Origin: Hippopus hippopus
Taxonomy: Eukaryota > Mollusca > Bivalvia > Cardiida > Cardiidae
Length of the DNA stretch: 64,000 nucleotides
Assembly (NCBI GenBank): GCA_946811185.2
Contig: OX328103.1
Span: forward strand, 3,848,132 to 3,912,131
Direction: 5' to 3'
Shown here: in pieces, positions 1-13,200 of the stretch
Position numbering within the stretch: position 1 is the stretch's first letter
How the letters are laid out: each line of letters begins with the position of its first letter
Translations under genes and position numbers: made by a program
The notes under the pieces: generated by a model
Told to the model about the DNA's origin: nothing
Databases searched by the model: none
The model's input: only the letters and a program-made list of their open reading frames with translations

Positions 1-185
1 ATTTTGGACGTTTTTATTGTTCCTATGGTAACTGTTATGAATTTGCACCACCTGATGGAATAGATGAAATACTGTGGTAATCTCTTAATCCCAACAGATT
101 ATCTCACTCTGTCAGATTTTATCGAAGCATTTTGATCCGGGTTGTATGGTTGGGAGAGAAAAAAAAAGAAAGAGAAGGAGGGGGG

Positions 186-599
186 TTAATTCTTTTACAA
201 AACAATAGAATTAATTTTCTGACTTGTCCAAATTGAAAGCATATTGCATACATTACATAGAGAGAAGGAGGGTTATGTCTTTTATGAAACAACAGAATTA
301 ATTTTTTTGACTTGTCTAAATTAAAAGCATATTGCAGACATTACAAAAAGATATGAAACAACAGAATTAATTTTCTGTTTTGTCCAAACTATCTGCATTT
401 TGCAGATAATATAATTATAATAACTTTGGTTCAAATGATTACTTTGGCTCAAAGGATGGAATCTATCTTCGAAAAAGTAGGAAACATGTTGGAAAAGGAG
501 AAAATGCTGGTTACCAGCATTTTCTCCTTTTCCTACTATGTTTTCAAAAGCTTCCTACCTCAAGGCTGTTAAAAGTTAGAATGGTTTGGTGAAGGGTTG
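186..599 (+). repeat. Family A hairpin MITE with triplicated left arm
   Basis: The hairpin is at about 478-545. The left-arm block (cores GAATTAATTTT and GACTTGTCCAAATTGAAAGC) occurs three times, at about 186-250, 280-345 and 350-410. The right end, GTGAAGGGTTGA, abuts a minus-strand SINE. Confidence 0.7.
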
Positions 600-921
600 A
601 GAATGATTGAATGTTTGTTGTTTAATGCTGTTTTCAACATTATTTCAATTACATCGCAGCAGCCAGTGCACCTATCCATACTTTCTTGGAGTTTCTTTTT
701 ACCAGTACTCTGCACAATATTCTTTCCAAGCCACTGGCTGCTTTCCCACATAACCATAGTCAAAACAATGGTCAGCGGTGAGAGAGGAATGATTCCTTTT
801 GCAATGACTATTATCAATCCTCAGAAAGAAATTTGCCGAGCCGAGGATCAAACCAGCAACCCCCTGTTCTCATTGAATCTCAAGGCCTGTATGCTACTGA
901 CCGAGCTACTTGGGCTCGGCC
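600..921 (-). mobile_element. tRNA-derived SINE
   Basis: Read on the minus strand, a tRNA-like head lies at 921-838 with an A box (TAGCTCGGTCAGTAGC) and a B box (GGTTTGATCCTC). The body contains GTGGGAAAGCAGCCAGTGGC, shared with 55608-55755, and the tail is GCATTAAACAACAAAC. The open frames across it are repeat-derived, not a gene. Confidence 0.75.
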
Positions 922-1010
922 TTGGTATATGGGACAATCTCTCCTACACTGACTTTTTTTTTCATATCTATTTTTTTTGCATCTCATCCAAATCTATCTT
1001 TCTATTTCAG

Positions 1011-1282
1011 CCAAAAGAGATGTAACTGTACAACGAGATATAAATGGGACTGATATTGTTGAAATAACCGAGAACAGCAAGGTGTTGATGAAGGACGAAA
1101 CCTATGGTACCCGGGAAAAGAGCTATCACTCTGTGGAGAAGAGGGCTGCCTACAGATACAAGTTTCTAAAGGAATCCAATCAGCCCAAAACCCTAGAGAT
1201 GCTGGTGGTGGTGGACAAACACATGTACCATAAACATGGAGATGCAAACATAACAACATATACCTTAACACTTTTTAATATG
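1011..1282 (+). CDS. ADAMTS16/18: ADAMTS exon: prodomain end and start of catalytic domain
   Basis: The acceptor follows a pyrimidine-rich tract ending TTTCAG; the donor is ATG|GTAAGT. The exon enters in phase 1 (two bases complete a split codon) and leaves in phase 0. Residues 1-58 are prodomain tail with an NGT glycosylation sequon at 11. The catalytic domain begins near residue 59 with [13 protein letters not shown] and has an NIT sequon at 79. The only basic cleavage candidate before it is VEKR at 41-44, not a full RX[KR]R furin site. The frame stays open into the intron, so an open-frame call alone would overrun the exon. Confidence 0.9.
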
Positions 1283-4200
1283 GTAAGTACATATATAATT
1301 CATGTAGGCAGAACCCAGGACAACATAATTATGTACCATAAACATGGGGATGCAAACATAAAACCATATATCATAAACATGGGGATGCAAACATAACAAC
1401 ATATACATTTACCTTAACACTTTTTAATGTGGTAAGTACATGTATTATGGATTCATATTGAAATGGATGGAACCCATGGATAAGCGTTATGAACCATAAA
1501 CATGGGGACACAAACATAACATACTTTAACACTGATTAATATGGTAAGTAGATGTAAACTTGTGAAGACTAGAAAGAAATTCTGTCCAGGACTGTGAATC
1601 CCCAAGTAAAAGTTTAGAGGGGTACACTGATCTGCCTGCTTGAATGTGCGCATGTCTGAACATACAGTCAGATCTTTAAGCAACACTATCTGAAAATAAT
1701 ACTGAAATTTTTTTCCACCAAAAAAAGAATTTTGAAATGGCTAAATTTATGTTTATCATAGTGGAAATTTTCAGTAAAGATATTCAGCTGGTCAAGGATT
1801 GATACAACTGATAGCCAAAAAACATTTTTTTTTGTTCATAGAGACATTAAAGGAAAAAAGGATATGAGAATTTTGATTGACTCATACAACTTGTTTCTTT
1901 TATGCTCAAGATTTTTTTTTTTAATTTTTAGGGTTGGCAATGGCAACCAAAGTGTTATTGTTACATAAAGAGCTTTCTTGGAAAAAAAGTTTTAATTGAC
2001 TCATATGATTTCCTTTCCATTGTTGAAGGATTATGATATGATGTAAATCGTATGGTAGAGTCACATTATGGCATGGATATAAATATTATTTTTGGAACTG
2101 TTTTTCCAATCTTAACAGCTATCATATGTTATCATAAAGATTTCTTGTTTGTTGAACTTATAAACAAAAGAATTATTAGGATGTCTGGCCTGGTTTTATT
2201 TTTTCAACCTTTTACTGAAATAGTCTGCTTTTTTCATACCTGCAGAAAAAAAACTATGGAAAACAGTGTTTGAGAAGAAGAATATGCTGGAAGGGTCGTA
2301 TTATGTTATGGCCTTGGTCATCCATCTTTCCGTTAGCAGTTTCTTGTGTGCGCAACTCCTACAGTTTCTATTGGAATAACTCGAAACTTACCACAATTAA
2401 TCTCTGTGATAATGTGGTTGTGCTTTTGACTCTTTACATTTGGATCTCTTTAGGCATTCTAGAGTTATCTGCCCTTGATTTCTGAAATAACCAATTTCTT
2501 GCGCGGCTACTCATTGACAAGCCCCTTCTGGTGTATATGCGCTGCTCTGCGAAGCTTTTGTTTCCATGATGTTTTCTAACTTTTTTAAAAACAAATTCCA
2601 TTATTTGAGGCACATTTAGTTTGTCATCTGGTAATCTTCCTAAAATGTTATCTTCTTTTAAAGGATTAAGAAACATCTTCCTGGCTCTGAGTAATTGCGA
2701 AAGTATAGCTACAAGCTAAGACTGCTTTATATCTGCGGATAATTTCAATTGCATTCTTTTAATGGTATTGCACAACCCATCTTTGCCAACCCATAAAGGG
2801 AATTTCAATAGTATAATGTTTTTTGCATGACGATGGTATGTTTTCTGAATGTATCTCTTCCCATCTACCTTTCAAGATGATTGTAGCTTACTTACATAGA
2901 AGTCACGATATATTAGATGATGAAACTTCATACATAGGCTTGGTTTGACCCAGATAAGACACCTTTACATGGAGTCACCTGGGACATAATGTCAAGGTCA
3001 CTGTGACAGAATAGATCAAATGTTCTTGATGCAGAGAATATTTTACTCATAAGGACAGTTCTAGGCTGCAAACTTCCCACAACATAAAATTACCCAAGAA
3101 GAAGATGTGTTAGATGGGAGAAAATAGGTTTGAATTGAAATAAAAAAAAAATAAATAGGTTAAATATGAAATGAACTGTATGTTACTTTTGCATGTCTCT
3201 CTTGAGTGGTTTAACCTTTAACCTACTATATAAGTGAAATGAAACTTTCAAGCTGATAGTAAAAACCCGAATATTGCAATTTAAAAAAAAAATTTTGGAG
3301 AAGATACATTTCCTTAACGGACTGTTTAGATCCAAGATCAGACTGCACGTTCTGTGCAGTCTGATCTTGATCTACATTGTCCGCAAAAGGTCAGTGAGTC
3401 GCGCTTAGCAGCCGAAGGGCTAATGTTTAGACTGTGATATCTCAGAGGTTTTGTGGGTAATCATAACTATTAGAATGTTAGTATAACAATGGCAGGGAGA
3501 TAGATGTTTGAAAAACTCCATCTGACTTGATAATAGATGTTTGTCAGCTTCCAAGGTTTTTTGTTGGGCACCCAAATGCTAAATTAGCGGAAAACTTAGT
3601 ATAAATTACTGATTGCGGGTGCATTTTGTACAAATATTAACCATTTACCAAACAAATTTGTGTTTTAAGGACCCAGAGGAAACAGAATTTTCTCCTTTAC
3701 CCAAAATTTTTCTACCCTTTCACTCACAAGTTCCAGCATTTGAGCCACTTGTTATTTGTTCTCAGTAAATTTCCAACGCTGTTTTCTACCCCATCTGAAG
3801 CAAGTTTCCATTTTTGAGTTACTATTATTTTGTTGTCTGCATTTGCTTTCAATTTGGATTTAAATCTAAAATTTTGTCGTTTTGTACAGAGTTTAGTCTG
3901 AGAACCAATTACTTATTTGACTTTTCTTTTTTTCTTAATTGAACTTCAGCTTACCTGTTCTATGTAACATTTACCACATAATCACAAGCTTCAATGACCC
4001 TAAGGGAAGAGCCTCTCATAAACATTGTGGGAGAAGGAGAAAGCCTCAATGAAACATTGTTGGAAAAGGAGAAATGCTTTTCCCACCATGTTTCTATGAT
4101 TCCCAAAGCACATTCAAGTTTTTTGAGTCATTTCTAGAAGGTGATGACCTTTCAGGTCTCACCTTCTTATGGCAACCGTCAGACTGAGCTCTTGTGAAGA

Positions 4201-7200
4201 CAAATCACTCCTCTGTTACGAGAAAAATAAGTCCTCATAGATCAATGAACAGATGCATCTGTCATTTCATATGTGAAAATAACTTGCAGATTGAAAATCT
4301 GTTCAAGTAAATTAGACAAACAATGAACTTTAGCATTCATTGTCACAGAAATAGCCCTAGATTTGAAATTAGCCTAGTTTCACAGCTTTGACATGACCTA
4401 GTTCATAGCGTCTACATGGCACATGAATAAGGAAGAGAAACGCCCCAAAACACCCAAAACCACTCAAAAACACCCTAAACCACTGTCATTTCACCCAAAC
4501 AACTTTCCTCATGCCTAAAACCACATGCAAAATGCTAAGATACACGATTTAAAATGTTGTCCATTGTCAGATGAATGAATTTTTAATAAGTTTGTCCACT
4601 GTTAAAACCTATTTGTACGCAAATTTCTACCATCGCCTTCTAGTACAGTGGAACCCCGTTAGAACGAACTTGGCTAAAGCGCTGACCCTATTATAACGCG
4701 GGTGTCCTTTAGCTCCCAAAATTTTGAGGGGTTGACCATTTTTGAGTCTGATCCGAATCCACCGTTACTCTGATAAGAATCCTCAATGTAAAAAAAAAAC
4801 CAACCACCTATCGACCACATACTGATATACTGATATAAAATCGATACCGTGCACATAATGTGACAATTTTACACACCTTTACCTTGTCGATTACTTTTAT
4901 CACCCATGGCTGTGCACAATTGCTTTGATTGACAAATACATGCACAGTAGGTAACAAAAGGACTTCATCCCATAATTGTCTTTGCATAAATTACACAATC
5001 TTACATTAGACAGACTTTACATCAATATGTCTGTATGTAGATTGTTAACAGCAATATCGAGTGTTCGGTATCTCGCCAATGTATTCGGACACCCTAAATG
5101 TTCGGACACGTTAAAGTATTGTCAAAAAATATTTTATGTCAAGTCCTAACTCCAGCTAAACCGAATATTAAGGAATAACAAATATTTGGACAGACTGAAA
5201 AATATATTTTCCAAAACATCTGACTTAATTTTTGGAAAATACTCCAGATAGGATGATTGGCTGCATGGTGAATGCACAATTGTACATCGTGCGTAAACTG
5301 TCATGTAGATGAAATCTTCGAGAGTTGAGTCAAGCAACAATTATTCTCAGTCTTGAAATTACACACACACAAAAAATGAGACTCTGAGTTATTTTTTTTT
5401 TTGTAAGAAATACCTCTTCACAGCAGACCGAGAAGATGACGATCAGTGATCAGACGACATTTAGTCTACAGTCTGATCTTGATCTACAGAGGCCGCTACA
5501 GCAACTTATGTCCTGTAGAAGTGTAAGGGTTAAATCTTTCCTGTCTTTTCGATGTCATGTAAGCAGTTTTGCCATTTTTCACGTTTTCTAAATGCGCCTT
5601 CTGCAGAAGCATGAAAAGTCGTTCCTTAGAGGGAAATGGTTGAAGCCCTGTGTTGTCCCCATGATTACAAAAATAAAACTCTGTTGAATACAAAACCTTG
5701 CAGTGTAGATCAAGATCAGACTACATGCCTTGTGTAGTTTGATCTTGGACCTACACTTTCAGTTACTGTAAAAGGCATCATTTATATTGCAACATGTGCC
5801 TTTTCTTCTTCTTTTCTGAAACTGCCCTTTTTTTAGGAGGAAGATGGTGTTAAGGATTGATTTTATAAGAGAGCCTGTTGTATATTTTTTAATCCAGATC
5901 TTGTAAAATACTTTCAAAAAGCCCATTTAGCCTTCAAAGGCATGGAATGTCTGATCTGTTCTGATGTTAAGCCCATTTTACTTAACTTTTTATCAAGCTT
6001 ATAAATTTTATTCTTCACTTAACTGAAAGCATTCGCGGATGATAAACTACTATAAGTATGGCTAAAGTGATACGACTTGTCTTAGAAAAGATAGAAAACA
6101 TTGTGGAAAAAGGAGAAAATGCTGGTTACCAGCATTTTCTCCTTTTTCCACAATGTTTTCAAGAAGCCTTTTTCATCATTGCTAAAACGAGTTGTTTTGT
6201 AAAGTGCAAAATTCAGTACGTGGGTTACTTTCATGTCATAAGCAATTGAAGAAAAGATATAGTCTATTATTATCATAAAATTGAAACTTGGATGTAGGAA
6301 CAATGAAGAACTTTTTCATAGATACATTAATTGATCATCTTCTCAGAACTTTTCCTTTTATCAAAATAGGTAACAACAAAAGCATTTCTACTGCAAATAT
6401 AATACAGGCACTTGCATTAGGGATGGTTTAACTCTTTACTAAATGACAAAATTTAGGACAGGTCCAAATTCAAAGCATTTGCAGACGGCAAAATAAAAGT
6501 GAATGAAACATTGAAACTTTTTGGGAAGGGTAGTTACCAGCATTTTCTCCTTTTCCAACAAAGTTTTCAGAAGGCTTCTTTCTCAGGATCGTTAAAAGTT
6601 GGGACTGTGTGGTAAAGAGTTAACTCTTTACCACACAGTAAAATTTTGGACTTGTCCAAATTGAGAGCATTTGCAGACAGCAAAGTAGACAGAGCTGAAA
6701 GGATGATAACTGTATGTGATACCTTAGAAAACCTTGTGGTAAAAGGAAAAAAGGTTTGTTACCACCATTTTTTGCCTTTTCCAATAAGGCTTTTACAGGG
6801 CTATTTCCACAGGGTGGTTAAAACGGGATTTTGTGGTAAAGAGTTAACTCTTTACTAGAAAACAAAATTTTAGACTTAAACTTAGTGAAAACAATTATAG
6901 ATAACAAATTAATTGTTGCTTAAACTGATTTGTATTTGAATGGAAAGGAAACACTGGGGGAAAAGGAGATAATTCTGGATATCATAACACCAGCAATAAC
7001 AGCTGTTTCCTACAATAGTTTCAAATCGCCTTTTTTCTTGATGGTTGTAATAGCAGAGGATTGTTTGGTAAAGGATTGAACATTTTGATTTCATAAACTT
7101 TTGGTTTTAATATGATAAGCTTTTTGATGAAAATATTTAACACATTGTGGTTCGAGCGTTACAAAAGAACTGACGTAAGAGGTTCTTCAGTGCAAGTCTG

Positions 7201-10200
7201 GTCTTTTACCCTTTACAAAACAATCGCAACAATCACAAGCTTTAATAGTGCTGAGTAAGAATGCTTTTGAAAACATTGTGGGAAAGGGAGAAAATGCTAG
7301 TAACCAGCTTTTTCTCCTTTTCCCATAATGTTTGTACATCCTTTGACAGGCTGTGTTCATGTTCTGGGTTACATTTAATTTGTCGTCTGCAAATACTTTC
7401 AGTTTGGATAAGTTTAAAATTTTATCACCTGGTTAAAAGTAAGAACAGTCTGCTCATTCAACAAAATGGATATTTTCAGCTTGTTTAACCTTTTCCAACA
7501 TGACACAATTCCCACAAAGTTTTCTACTGCCAAAGAAAAACTGCATCATTTGAGTCACAACGAAATTGTCATCTGCAAATGCTTTCAATTTGGATATGTC
7601 TGAAAATTTGGTGTGTGGTAAAGGATTAAAGATGAAGCATCATCATTTTGCATGGTTGTCTAAAAATAATTTTAATAAGGCTGAGACTAAACTTCTGTTG
7701 TTTGGGAAGGAGTGAGCAAAAATTTCATTTTATGATGATGCATCGTCATCAGCAAACTTAGAAAATTAACCCTTAGGCTGCTAAGCGCGACTCACTGACT
7801 TTTTGCGGACAGCGTAGATCAAGATCAGACTGCACAGAACGTGCAGTCTGATCTTGGATCTACACTGTCCAGTAAGGAGATATCTTTCCCCCAAAATACC
7901 TTTGAAATAGAAAAAACTTGGGTTTTTACCGTCGGCTTGAAAGTTTTATTCGAATCTAATTAGCAGGATAGGGGTTAACGCTTTACCAAATGACAAAATT
8001 TTGGACTTGACCAAATTGAAAGCACTTGCAGACTACAACGTGATTGATACTAAAATAAATATTTCTGTCTTAGCTAGGGTAGAAAACATTAAGGGAAAAG
8101 GAGAAAATGCTGGTTACCAGCATTTTCTCCTTTTTCTCATGATGTTTTCAAAAGTTTTCTTCTTCAGGGTCGTTAAAACTAGGGATTGTGTGGTAAAGAG
8201 CTAACTCTTTACCAAACGACAAAATTTTAGACTAGTTGAAAAGGAAAGCATTAGCAGACAACAAAATAAAAGTGACTGAAAAATTGAAATTTGTTTTTGG
8301 AAGGGTAGAAAACATTGTGGGAAAAGGAGAAAATACTGGTTACCAGCATTTTCTCCTTTTCCCATAATGTTTTCAAAAGGCTTCTTCCTTGGGGTCGTTA
8401 AAACTAGGGATTGTGTGGTAAAGGGTTAAGCCATACAGGTAGACTTTAGGAAGCAGTGAGATGTGCCAGCTTGTATTGGAGTCATGCTTGCATCTATTTT
8501 GATGTACTTTTTATACTTGATTGACCCAGAAATTGCTGTAATATTAATTACCCCCTTAGTCTTATTTTCAACAGAAGTAATTTTTAAGCTAAGCTGTTGT
8601 AGAAGAAACCATTTTCGTATTACTATAGCCCTGTCATCTTTGTTGACATTGTAACACAAAAACTTTGACATTTTATTCTGAACTAGTGAAATTTGAAAGC
8701 ATTTTCCAGCATTTTCACTTTCAATCACATTGTTTTTAAAAGATTTATCCCTCAGGGTTGTTAAAACTGGGGATTCTATTGTAAATGGTTTACCATCACT
8801 ACAAGGCATAATCTAATTAATGGTACAAGGGAGGTAACTACTTCATGTCATATAATGGGTGTTTGAGAGTTATTTACCATATCTATTCAACTTAAATAAG
8901 TCTGCTGTGAAAACTTATTTTACCCACATGCGTCCAAAGCAAGTATATAAGCCATGCTTTGCGAAAAAGGGGCTTAATGCATCTGCAAAAACATATCCAT
9001 CTATGTTGAACTTTTTGCTATTGGTAAATTTTTCTGTATGTCCAAGGACCAGTCAGTTCTTGGACAAAATCTATTTTATGGATCTGTAATTATGTGATAA
9101 TTCACTTAGCATAATGCATTATGGAGATGTACTAAATACCCTTTTGCTAGAGCCCTGCTCATATATTTTGTCAGTGTAGATCCAGGATTATTTTTCTGGA
9201 GTGGTCGCTTGATCTAGACTGTTGCAAAATAACCAGAAATTTTCTTGGCTCTGTATCTGAAAAGAGAACACTGACAGATGTGAATAAAGTTAACAGATTG
9301 AATTTTCAGGTTCTTTCGTCATGTATCTGCTAAGGGAGGGGCAAAAAATGATTTTTCCGTGAAAGATCAAAATTTATTTCATGGTGTGAACATCATTGGT
9401 AATATTTTCACTCCTGGCTGCACCACTTGTGAAAATGTGACCAATGATGTTCATGAGATGAAATGAATGTTGATCTTTCAGTAAAAAAAAAAGATAAATA
9501 TTCTGTTTATTTCATGCTTCTAACCCTTTCCTGTTGGGACCATAGTCAAAAATCCAGTACAGTTGTTTTCGGTAATTCCCCATGGAGTACCTCCCCCCAC
9601 ATAACAACCCATTGATAATATGTAAGAAATGTAGGGTAATTGCACGTCTAGGTAACTAGTGCGCAGGAATGACTGTTTCCACCTTCAAATGAAGAGTTAG
9701 AAAATGTGAAACTGGTATTTTTCACTGGTCATTACCATGAAATATCAAACCATAATCCACCATTATTTCTCGACAAACTATCAAAAAGCATGAAATAATA
9801 ATTTTTCTCTTTTACTTCAGTTATCCCAGCTGTTCAAAGACAGTTCCCTGGGCAACAAGATCAACTTGGTCCTTGTTGGGCTTATCCTGCTGGAAGGAGA
9901 TGAGGTAAGTTGTTCTCCTTTTACTCCATATGCAATTTTTAGCTCTACTGGCTGAAAGCCAGCAGAGCTTATGTCATGGCGTGGTTTCTGTTGTCCGTCT
10001 GTCTGTCCGTCTGTCCGTCCGTTAGTCTTTTTCTTGTTTACGCGATAAAGCCTGCATTTGTGGTCAGATTTCCATGAAACTTGCACAGTTTGTTTATCTC
10101 ATCAATAGCTTCAACCCTATTGATTTTGAAAAAAATCCAACAAATTGTATGGGAAAAGTAGCCATTTCAAGTTGAAAATTTTCATTTCTTGTTTACGCCA

Positions 10201-13200
10201 TAAAGTCTGCATTTGTTATCAGATTTTTGTGAAACTTGCACAGTTTGTTTATCTCATCAATAGCTTTAACCCTATTGATTTTGAAAAAAAATCTAACAAA
10301 CAGTATTGGAAAAGTAGCCATTTCAAGTTGAAAATTTTCATTTCTTGTTTACACGATAAAGTCTGCATTTGTGGTCAGATTTCCATGAAACTTGCACAGT
10401 TTGTTTATCTTATCAATTGCTTCAACCCTATTGATTTTGAAAAAAATCCAACAAACAGTATTGAAAAAGTAGCCATTTCATGTTGAAAATTTCGATTTCT
10501 TGTTTACATGATGAAGTCAGCATTTCTTGTTTTAATCTTTGTATTTTTTTTTCTTTTTGCATCATGAATTCATAATATATGCTAGCATAAAAGCAAAATC
10601 ACTGCCAGTAGAGCGATTTCAGGCCCTTCAGGGCCTCTAGTTGACTTCTTAAACTCTTTGCCAAACAACAAAATATTTAGCTTGACCAAATTGAAAGAAT
10701 ATGCAGACAAAAAAATGTGGCTCAAATGACAATTTCTGTACATGCATTTGGTAGGGTAGAAAACTTTGTGGAAAAAGAAAAAATGCTGGTTACCCCACCT
10801 CTAAAAAATTTAGACTTGTTCAACTGGAAAGCATTTGCATACAGACAAACAAATAAATGTGACTAGTAAATTAAACTTTGTTTTGGAAGGGTAGAAAACA
10901 TGATGGGAAAAGGAGAAAAAGCTTGATATCATCATTTTTTCTACAGTGTTTTCAAGACATATTTCTCTGGATGTTGTTAAATCTCGGGATTGTGTGGCAA
11001 AAGGTAAAAAACAGAAATCAATCAGTCAAATTGTGTGTCTTGCAGCAGACCCAGGTCAGACAGATCAGTCCGCACAGGCTGATCTAGGTCAAAACTTTTT
11101 GTTATAAGTCTTTTTTCTTCACATTTGAGGACCAGTTTACCTCTTGATTCAGTCAATTTTAAAACAAAATGGATTTTATGGATCCACAAGGTTCCAGGTT
11201 TGAATCCCCTGATAAACAGGGTTCACATTTTAAACTACCCACAAGATGGCGCTAATAGTAGAAAAAATGTCGGGGAAGCAATAACCGAGATTGATTAATA
11301 TAAGTTTAAAAACTTGTTTCACAATTGATGTAGAATAAACATGTTTCAACTTTATCTCTAATTTTGTTTTTTTGCAGAGAGGACTCAACATTGACTACAA
11401 CGCAGATGATACACTCAACAGTTTTTGTTCCTGGCAGTCTGTTCTGATTGGTGCAAATGGCCGTCAACATGATCATGCTATTTTATTGACGGGACTGGAT
11501 CTCTGTTCCTATAAGAACTCACCTTGTGACACTCTTGGTAGGTTTTATGTTTTCTAGGTTCATTCACTGCTTAATACTTTACCACATACAGGGTTTCCTT
11601 GACCCCCTGTTTCTTTTAATCTGGACCCCCAAAATTTATGAGTGTGTCCTCTTTTATTCATTTAAAGGGGGGTCAAATAATCCCCCCACACCAGAAAGCT
11701 CATGAAAAACCCTGCTCACTATCCTGAGTTTTAACTCTTTCAGCGCCAAATAAATAAACTCGACCTCTTTCGACGGCTCTAAAATACAATCCATTGAAAC
11801 TTACAAAGATTTTGATTGTATAGGCTTGACTAAACAAGCAGACGGTATAGATCACAGATCAGACTGCACATTCTGTGTAGTCTGATCTTGATCTATGCCA
11901 TACACAAAGGTCACTGTTTTCGTCTGTGGAGCCAAAAGGGTTAAAGACCTTAATGAAGACTGCCTTAGAAAAACATTTTGAGAAAATGCTGGTAACCAGC
12001 ATTTTCTCCTGTTCCCAGAATGTTTTCTACCCTATCAAAGACAGTAATCGTCATATGAGTTACATTAAATTTGTCGTCTGCAAATGGTTTCAACTTGGAC
12101 CACTCTAAAGTTAATAAATGAAACAGACATGTCCATTCAGAATCAATGAATGAAAAAAATATCTCCAGTTGAAGGCTGTTGTGGCCAGAGAATATGGCTG
12201 AATATTGGACAATATAGACCCAAGACGAGACCAAAGTTAATTCTCTGTACTATCTGATCATGGTATATTAAACTTTTACAACACAGTTCCAAGTTTTGAA
12301 TGACCATAAGAAAGAGGCCTTTCAAAAACATAGTCACTAGCATTTTCTCTTTTTCCCCACAATTTTTTCTACCATTCCAAATCTACATCTTAATTTTTGA
12401 GTCACATTTCTTTTGCCATCTGCAAATAATTTCAATTTGGACAAGTGTAAAATTTCGTTGTTTGGTAAAGAGTTGATAGATGAAGAGGATTGTTTTAGTT
12501 AAAGGATGGACCCAAATTTTGCAAGACAGAAATCATCATTAGAACAAATCCAATTTGTCGCCTGCAAATGTTTTGAATTTGGATCAGTCTAAATACTTGT
12601 CATTTTGCAAAGAGTTACATCCTTGAAGTACTTTTATGTTAGTCATGCATCATGGCATCATGTTCTGTCTTTGTGAAATTCATTTTGTGAACTGTGTTGT
12701 AAAGCTTATTTACATGTATTAATGAAAATACGGAATGTAACATGTGATTAAAGCTTTTTAAAAATTAAAATGGTACAGACTTTTCTTACTGCATTTGACT
12801 TTTTCATGCAGGCTTTGCTCCAATGGAGGGGATGTGTAACAGAATCAGAAGTTGTACAGTGAATGAAGATACTGGTCTGTCGACAGCATTTACCATTGCA
12901 CATGAAGTGGGCCACAAGTGAGTTTGTTTTCTCCATTCTACAATTTGTCCATTGTTTTTACCATGTATCACCTGCAGCATGTAAGTCTGTATAAGGTCCA
13001 TAGATTAGATTCAAGAGTATGCTGCAGGTTCTTTGCAGTCTGATCTTTAATCGTTTACCAAACAATCCTGACTTAATGACCTTTAGGAAGAAGCCTTTTA
13101 AAAAGATTCCAGTTTAGGGATGTTTCATTTGAATACCATTTAATTAGACGTCTGCAAAAGCTTTCAGTATTGTAGAGTTCAAAATTTTGTCATTTGGTAA

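Noticed and set aside
838..921. tRNA gene on the minus strand
   Set aside because: A and B boxes are present but the fold is poor and it is fused to a SINE body with a typical SINE tail.
597..1025. 142-codon open frame on the plus strand upstream of the first ADAMTS exon, as a possible prodomain exon
   Set aside because: It runs across a minus-strand SINE and the T-rich acceptor tract; there is no ADAMTS prodomain similarity.
977..1396. Open frame starting with ATG at 977 taken as the gene's start
   Set aside because: A good acceptor at 1010 and phase 1 entry show an internal exon; the ATG lies in the intron and the frame overruns the donor at 1283.
4645..5110. Complete Tc1/mariner element
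   Set aside because: Only a left end (CAGTGGAACCCCG) is visible; no matching right end with TA was found.
8426..8809. 127-codon minus-strand open frame
   Set aside because: Made of family D and family A fragments; no splice signals or recognisable domain.
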